Shown piece after piece: positions 59,755 through 64,000 of a DNA stretch of 64,000 nucleotides. The DNA is from Mucilaginibacter sp. L3T2-6 (GTDB lineage Bacteria > Bacteroidota > Bacteroidia > Sphingobacteriales > Sphingobacteriaceae). Under the pieces are notes generated by a model. The model searched no databases, was not told the origin of the DNA, and saw only the letters and a list, made by a program, of their open reading frames with translations. Position numbers and translations under genes: made by a program. The stretch is taken from assembly GCF_030519355.1 (NCBI RefSeq), contig NZ_JAUMKC010000007.1, positions 1-64,000 on the forward strand, in the 5' to 3' direction. Position 1 is the stretch's first letter; every line of letters begins with the position of its first letter.

Positions 59755-59787
59755 CAAGACTATATCGGCGGCGCCTACATAGTCTTG
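59755..59787. repeat. 9-bp inverted repeat with GC-rich loop
   Basis: CAAGACTAT (59755-59763) and ATAGTCTTG (59779-59787) flank a 15-nt loop that contains GGCGGCGCC. It lies between the gene at 59952 and greA. Confidence 0.6.
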
Positions 59788-59951
59788 CTTTGTGTGTAAA
59801 ACGAAGATAAGCTATTTAAGTTTTAATATCCAAATTTTTTTTCGGACACGTCTGACACGCCATGCTGGAATTGTGATTTAAAACTAATTCTTTAGGCAAT
59901 ATAAATCCCCTAGGTCAAAAGCCAACAACTTACCTGCCTATCATTTGTTAA

Positions 59952-60314
59952 TCAACCATTGCCTGGTTTGAGCTGCGACGGGTCCGTAACATATATAGCA
60001 GGTCTGCCATTATAGTCGACAATTTTACCTGATACACAAATAGTGCGATCCTTAAAATCGCGTTCCGGGTGCCAGTTAAATTTGGGATGATCAGGACCCT
60101 TAACCAGGACCGTCAGGTAACGGCCATCTTCGCTGCCTACATACAACAGCGTGGTATTGCCGGTTTTCGCTACTTCCGTATTAAATACCTTATCACAAAC
60201 CATCAGCGTTTCTCCTTTATGATTCGCGGCATCTTTCGCGTTGATTCGTTTCTGGGCCCTGCAATTAAGCGAGAACAGAATTAAAAGGAGCGGGAACAAT
60301 GCAAATGACTTCAT
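59952..60314 (-). CDS. Exported OB-fold-like protein
   Basis: A 120-residue exported protein with a signal peptide (about 1-20, NCRAQ). The mature part reads as an OB-like five-strand barrel: GETLMVCDKVFNTEVA, TTLLYVGSED, YLTVLVKG, DRTICVSGKIVDYNGRPAIYVTDPSQL. The last segment, with IxVxGxIxxYxGxP, is typical of OB-fold domains found at the end of some exported nucleases and DNA-binding proteins. No catalytic motif is visible. Function unknown. Confidence 0.78.
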   Translation of the reverse strand: MKSFALFPLLLILFSLNCRAQKRINAKDAANHKGETLMVCDKVFNTEVAKTGNTTLLYVGSEDGRYLTVLVKGPDHPKFNWHPERDFKDRTICVSGKIVDYNGRPAIYVTDPSQLKPGNG

Positions 60315-60385
60315 CTGTTAATCAACTATTTTCAAAGTAACGTTTAAATAAAAAAAGAATTGTAATCATGGAGCGGGTAAAAATA

Positions 60386-60418
60386 AAAGCCGCACAGCGC
60401 TTAGCACCGTGCGGCTTT
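60386..60418 (-). terminator. Terminator of the small Lys-rich gene
   Basis: AAAGCCGCAC (60386-60395) and GTGCGGCTTT (60409-60418) form a perfect 10-bp stem around a 13-nt loop. On the minus strand TTATTTTTA follows. It ends the gene at 60438-60620. Confidence 0.9.
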
Positions 60419-60437
60419 ATTGATAAAAATAAGAGGG

Positions 60438-60620
60438 TTATTTTTGTTTTACAAGGGTAGAGTCTTTTTTCTTCTTGACAACAGTGTCCTTCTTCATCGG
60501 TTTTGTTTTCTTTTTGCTGGTGTCAGTTTGCATTACATTTACTTTGCTAACTGTTGCATGTGCATACACACTTCCGAATGAGATTGCTGCTAAAGCAATC
60601 ATGCTAATTAATTTTTTCAT
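60438..60620 (-). CDS. Small exported Lys-rich protein
   Basis: A 60-residue protein with a signal peptide (about 1-22, SVYAHA). The mature part is almost all Lys, Thr, Ser, Val and Asp (KKKTKPMKKDTVVKKKKDS), which is intrinsically disordered and basic. Such peptides occur widely in Bacteroidota; they may bind acidic surface polymers, but no function is known. A strong terminator follows it, which supports a real transcript. Confidence 0.7.
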   Translation of the reverse strand: MKKLISMIALAAISFGSVYAHATVSKVNVMQTDTSKKKTKPMKKDTVVKKKKDSTLVKQK

Positions 60621-61420
60621 GGGTTTCTCAATTTGTTACACTATAGGCATACACATTAGTGCCAAATCGATAAAAAAATCACTAATCACTCACAATCAAT
60701 TGGTTAGCTATTTACTGCCTCATTTCAACTGTGGAGTTTCTCTACAATCTGACGCTTCCTTCACCGGATTTAGGCAGTAGCTCAACCCAGCGGAAAAAAG
60801 TAAAGCCCCTGATGGGCAGGGGCCTTTACTAACCAATTATAAACCTAAATTATGAGAAGACTTTTTTAATATTTGATGGTGTAAAAATAACACTATCTTT
60901 TTATATCTATCGAAATTATTTGTAATTTATTTGTAAAAAAATCATTTCTTTGATTTCTACATTTCAAAAATACAGACATTTTTCAAAAAAAAGAAATTTA
61001 ATTAAAAAATTCATCGATACAGGTCGATTTTTTTTTGCAAAAGCTTCCTATCTATAGCCTATATTGACGTTAGTAAATAAAAATAAATCAATATTACAGT
61101 AAAATGGCACACAATTACAGACGAAAATCTAGCAAAAACTAATTATTTACCATTAATTAGCAGACACATTGTAACATTTTATACGATTACGGCTATTTTA
61201 TATCAAATTAAATGTAAAAATACCCGACCAGCGGCGCAATTCGGACAATAATAGGTTTCTTAGAGAGGTATAACGTGACTTTTTACCGAATTCTGTTAAA
61301 ATCCCTAACCAGATTCACAACAGTACCAGTAGTAACAGAATTCTTTTTAAATTATTGCATTGCATTAACACCAATATTTAAAAATGGTTGCCATTTTTGC
61401 GCGGATTCAAAACAAACTGT
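60621..61420. other. Long non-coding gap (800 bp)
   Basis: This is the longest gap in the window. Left part: paired TACTGCCT/AGGCAGTA (60713-60720 and 60772-60779) and a hairpin (60800-60829) with a T run on the minus strand. Right part (about 60840-61420): very AT-rich, with a 5-codon frame (MRRLF) at about 60852 and nothing I can name. An unannotated minus-strand RNA is possible. Confidence 0.5.
60791..60829 (-). terminator. Minus-strand terminator without a visible gene
   Basis: GTAAAGCCCCTG (60800-60811) and CAGGGGCCTTTAC (60817-60829, one bulge) form the stem. On the minus strand it is followed by CTTTTTTCC. No minus-strand ORF lies upstream of it, up to 61420. Confidence 0.65.
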
Positions 61421-62623
61421 ATGTCAAACAGCGAAGCAACGAAATTAAACCCACAATTAACACCGCTCACTTTATGGATCATGACCGTTGCTACCGCCGT
61501 TGTTGTCGCTAACCTGTATTATAACCAGCCACTTTTAGAAGACATAGCACGCACTTTTCATTCCACACGGGCAAAGGTCGGCAAAGTTTCTATGTTAACC
61601 CAGATTGGCTATGCCACGGGCATGTTTTTTCTTGTGCCCCTGGCCGACATGGTAAGACGCAGACAATTGATGCTGATCGTATTTATGTTTATCGTAATAT
61701 CGCTCATCATAACCGCGACGGCAACGTCTATTAACTTATTGATAGTCGCCAGTTTTTTTCTGGGTGCATCATCCATAATCCCTCAATTATTGGTACCAAT
61801 GGCTGCGCATCTGGCCAAACCTGAGGAGCGGGGAAAAAAGATCGGAGTTATCATGAGCGGACTTTTAATAGGTATATTGTTATCACGTACGTTCAGCGGT
61901 TATATAGGCTATTATTTGGGATGGAGGGCGGTTTATTGCATAGCAGCGTGTATGATGATATTGATTTGGCTGATGATCGGTTTCTTTTTGCCGGAAGTTG
62001 AACCGGAATACAAGGGTACCTATAAAAAACTTATGTCATCGATGATCCATTTGATAAAAGAAGAGCCCAGATTACGGCTGGCTGCCGTACGGGGTGCGCT
62101 TTGTTTTGCCTGTTTCAGCGCATTCTGGACTACTATAGTTTTCCTGCTCAAGCAAAACTTTAACATGGGCAGCAGTGTCGCAGGCGAGTTTGGGCTCGTT
62201 GGGGCTTTCGGCGCATTGGCGGCAGGCCTGATGGGGAGATTGAGCGATAAAATGGATGCCTACAAATTATCGGGCTTTACGTTGCTGCTTGTCTTTTTAT
62301 CTTTTGTTATCTTTTACTTTTCAGCGCACAGTTTAGCCGGGCTGATCATCGGCGTAATCGTGCTCGACATGGGCGTACAAGCCACGCATATCTCAAACCA
62401 GTCTATAATATTTGCACTTCGGCCAGAAGCACGCAACCGCATCAATACAATATATATGGTGACCTATTTTATAGGCGGCGCTCTGGGCACTTTCGTCGCA
62501 ACGGGGCTATGGAAAAACTATCAATGGGATGGTGTGTGCATAACCGGCGGCGCACTGGCACTTATAACGCTGGTAATCCATTTCGCAAATCATCGTACAG
62601 CAGCAACCGCAGCTGCCATATAA
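61421..62623 (+). CDS. MFS transporter
   Basis: A 400-residue major facilitator superfamily exporter. I chose the ATG at 61421 (MSNSEATKLNPQLTPL) over an upstream TTG. Twelve helices are predicted, with the motif A region between helices 2 and 3 (VPLADMVRRRQLML), YYNQPLLEDIARTFH in the first helix pair, and GRLSDKMDAYK as the second-half motif A. It resembles the drug/aromatic exporters of the EmrB- or YnfM-like groups but substrate cannot be assigned. No regulator is adjacent. Confidence 0.92.
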   Translation: MSNSEATKLNPQLTPLTLWIMTVATAVVVANLYYNQPLLEDIARTFHSTRAKVGKVSMLTQIGYATGMFFLVPLADMVRRRQLMLIVFMFIVISLIITATATSINLLIVASFFLGASSIIPQLLVPMAAHLAKPEERGKKIGVIMSGLLIGILLSRTFSGYIGYYLGWRAVYCIAACMMILIWLMIGFFLPEVEPEYKGTYKKLMSSMIHLIKEEPRLRLAAVRGALCFACFSAFWTTIVFLLKQNFNMGSSVAGEFGLVGAFGALAAGLMGRLSDKMDAYKLSGFTLLLVFLSFVIFYFSAHSLAGLIIGVIVLDMGVQATHISNQSIIFALRPEARNRINTIYMVTYFIGGALGTFVATGLWKNYQWDGVCITGGALALITLVIHFANHRTAATAAAI

Positions 62624-62809
62624 GCCAATGTACACCTGGCTGACTACTGTAAACAACATACTGTACTAAAAATCTGTACACCCGCCGCCAGCAGACACTT
62701 AGCGGCGTATTTTGCATTACTCAGAATTTTACACCTGTATTTCAGCGATTTATGGCTAAGGAAAAAGACCAATTCTGTTTTGGCATCAATTTGGAATAAA
62801 CCTTATCAA

Positions 62810-63004
62810 ATGCAATTCAGGATGGCACTCGATATCAAAGAAAGCCGCGAACGCGAAGAGAAAGAATGGGAAAATCCTGCAGACCCTAAAGCGCCTTCTG
62901 ACGAGCGCGATAAGGAACAATTGCTGAGGCAATATAAAGAAGCCAAACGCAGGAAAGATAACTTAACAACAACTGAAGACGGCGAAACTGAAAAGACTAA
63001 ATAA
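62810..63004 (+). CDS. Small charged hypothetical protein
   Basis: A 64-residue hydrophilic protein starting at the ATG at 62810 (MQFRMALDIKESRE). It is rich in Glu, Lys and Arg (REREEKEWENPADPKAPSDERDKEQ) and predicted to be a single long helix with disorder. No signal or membrane segment; no family recognised. It may be co-transcribed with the 53-residue gene 26 bp later. Confidence 0.55.
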   Translation: MQFRMALDIKESREREEKEWENPADPKAPSDERDKEQLLRQYKEAKRRKDNLTTTEDGETEKTK

Positions 63005-63030
63005 AGTCTGTTAATAAAGAAAGGTAAACT

Positions 63031-63192
63031 ATGAAAAGCTATAACAAAACCGCCCCAAGTAAATTACTCGCAAAATTTGACAATGAATTAAAGGATTTGC
63101 TGGCGAGCGATTTAAAATCATTCATGAATAGGAATCCGTTCTTTTTGCGCAGAAAATTAGCTATGGCCAACAACACCTTGTTTGTTGCCTAA
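63031..63192 (+). CDS. Short basic hypothetical protein (53 residues)
   Basis: A 53-residue frame from the ATG at 63031 (MKSYNKTAPSKLLAKFDNEL) to TAA at 63190-63192, with GAAAGG shortly before the start as a plausible ribosome-binding site. It is basic in its second half (FLRRKLAMANN) with a mixed hydrophobic pattern. A terminator follows within 50 bp, so a short transcript with the 64-residue gene is likely. Function unknown. Confidence 0.5.
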   Translation: MKSYNKTAPSKLLAKFDNELKDLLASDLKSFMNRNPFFLRRKLAMANNTLFVA

Positions 63193-63243
63193 CCATCATA
63201 TATCTATCTACCGAAAAACAGTACATCAACACCTATGAAAACG

Positions 63244-63279
63244 TAGAGCTTTGCAATTGTGCAGGGCTCTATTTTTTTT
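63244..63279 (+). terminator. Strong terminator with T8
   Basis: TAGAGCTTTGCA (63244-63255), loop ATTG, and TGCAGGGCTCTA (63260-63271) pair over 12 bp with two G-U pairs, followed by eight T. It ends the pair of small genes. Confidence 0.9.
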
Positions 63280-63418
63280 GGGGATTTTTTCATAGTTACC
63301 TGTCTTTATGAGTTAATGACGTCTTTTGCCGTTTCCACCGGTTGAGAATAAAGCAGACCGGTTTTATCTGGGCCCCTTTGTTAAAGGCCAAAATAACAAA
63401 TACTTTAATGGGCTAGCT

Positions 63419-64000
63419 TTAATTCCCTAGTTGTTTCAAGGCCAGATAGGCCATCAGCCCCGTGCTCATTTCCAAAGCGCTTTCTTCTACATCAAAGGTC
63501 GGCGTATGTACTGATGACGTAATTCCGCGGCTTTCATTTCGGGTGCCAAGCCGGTAGAAGCAGGAGTCTGCCACTTGGGAATAATAGGCGAAGTCTTCTG
63601 CGGCCATCCAAATATCCAGGTCGAGCACATTTTCTTTACCCAGGTAATCCTCGGCATGCCCACGGGTCGACGCAGTTAGCTTTTCTTCATTTATAAGGAA
63701 CGGATAGCCTTTCATAATATTGAATTCGCAGCTTGCCCCCATGCTTTCGCAAAGCCCTTCCGCAAGTTTTTTCATCCTTGTATGGGCTTCTTTGCGCCAT
63801 TTTTCGTCCATAGTGCGAAAAGTGCCTTCCAGGTAAACTTCATTAGGAATTACGTTTGTAGCGCCGTTGGCTATTACTTTTCCGAATGACAATACAGTAG
63901 GGCTTTTAGGATCGGCAAAGCGGCTTACTACCTGCTGCAGCGCGGTAAGCATGTGTGCAGTGATAATAACCGGGTCGATGTTTTGCTGGGGCTGTGCACC
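63419..64000 (-). CDS. M20-family amidohydrolase, C-terminal part (window edge)
   Basis: A metallo-amidohydrolase of the M20D group (hippurate hydrolase or N-acyl-amino-acid amidohydrolase type). The reading frame continues past the window edge, so the 193 codons seen are the C-terminal half. They contain the dimerisation-domain residues NIDPVIITAHMLTAL at the edge, SFGKVIANGATNVIPNEVYLEGTFRT, and the last metal region AEDFAYYSQVADSCFYRLGT with SSVHTPTFDVEESAL. Intact frame, no break. Substrate cannot be told. Confidence 0.92.
   Translation of the reverse strand, partial: GAQPQQNIDPVIITAHMLTALQQVVSRFADPKSPTVLSFGKVIANGATNVIPNEVYLEGTFRTMDEKWRKEAHTRMKKLAEGLCESMGASCEFNIMKGYPFLINEEKLTASTRGHAEDYLGKENVLDLDIWMAAEDFAYYSQVADSCFYRLGTRNESRGITSSVHTPTFDVEESALEMSTGLMAYLALKQLGN

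Larger units (their letters stand above)
59653..59951. other. Gap of 299 bp upstream of greA: two hairpins
   Basis: The gap holds a terminator-like hairpin with an A8 run (minus strand T8, 59697-59730) and a 9-bp inverted repeat with GC-rich inner loop (59755-59787). The remainder is AT-rich, with no open frame supported. Confidence 0.6.

Noticed and set aside
60861..60878. Frame MRRLF after a hairpin in the 800-bp gap
   Set aside because: Five codons are too few. It might be a decayed leader of a lost gene, but nothing else supports that.

Overview
The window looks like a chromosomal segment of a Bacteroidota bacterium of the Sphingobacteriaceae, most like Mucilaginibacter or Pedobacter. 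The evidence is a SusC/SusD pair, the type IX secretion regulator PorX, an LpxC-FabZ fusion, an OstA-like protein, and promoters of the Bacteroidota form TTG-N(18-21)-TAnnTTTG. The genus is inferred from protein style; no rRNA is present. Gene density is high. I see no complete insertion sequence, prophage or CRISPR array.

Layout. 0.1-8.5 kb is housekeeping: a periplasmic PPIase with a MoxR ATPase, a possible DNA polymerase III psi-like protein with RdgB, OstA divergent from TilS, and a PH-like membrane protein. 8.5-14 kb holds a GH89 alpha-N-acetylglucosaminidase divergent from an adaptor/permease/ATPase efflux system. 14.1-17.6 kb holds two small secreted Cys-rich proteins and an arsenic operon (arsR, arsM, aquaporin, arsN2-like GNAT, arsC) without arsB or acr3. 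17.6-25.4 kb holds cell-envelope and peptidoglycan enzymes (aspartyl protease-PDZ, PBP4-type carboxypeptidase, YihY, D-Ala-D-Ala dipeptidase), alanine dehydrogenase, TsaE and PorX. 25.7-31 kb is an HD-domain protein and the lipid A cluster lpxD, lpxC/fabZ, lpxA plus an ABC ATPase.

31-32 kb holds a gene broken by an in-frame stop, flanked by direct repeats, one of which abuts tRNA-Arg(CCT). 32-37.4 kb holds metG, an LD-carboxypeptidase, DoxX, a Crp/Fnr regulator and two small secreted proteins; an exact Crp-type palindrome lies between the regulator and the first of these. 37.5-40 kb holds two tandem paralogues with a carboxypeptidase-regulatory-like domain and a frameshifted remnant of a third. 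40-46 kb is a SusC/SusD/DUF1735-like lipoprotein operon with no catabolic enzyme beside it. 46-51 kb holds a PadR-PspC pair and a TonB-dependent receptor. 51-56.5 kb holds a YtxH/holin-like trio, an AI-2E family transporter, an NtrC-type regulator with an orphan histidine-phosphotransfer (DHp) protein, and a small outer membrane barrel. 56.5-64 kb holds enoyl-CoA hydratase with a B12-binding protein, RuvC, HIT, GreA, small exported proteins, an MFS transporter and a truncated M20 amidohydrolase.

Three non-coding signals recur. (1) Several promoters place the -7 element 4-5 nt from the start codon (tilS, ostA, lpxD, padR), which predicts leaderless mRNAs. (2) Two promoters, at 10.9 and 36.4 kb, share a Crp-like palindrome with the same N6 core and the same 29.5 bp spacing to an identical TATAACTTTA element. 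(3) At least seven intergenic gaps carry hairpins; in the clearest cases the arms repeat a short word every 7 nt, with a different word at each locus. I found no complete new defence or biosynthetic system. The best candidates for something undescribed are these non-coding elements, the orphan DHp protein and the psi-like protein.
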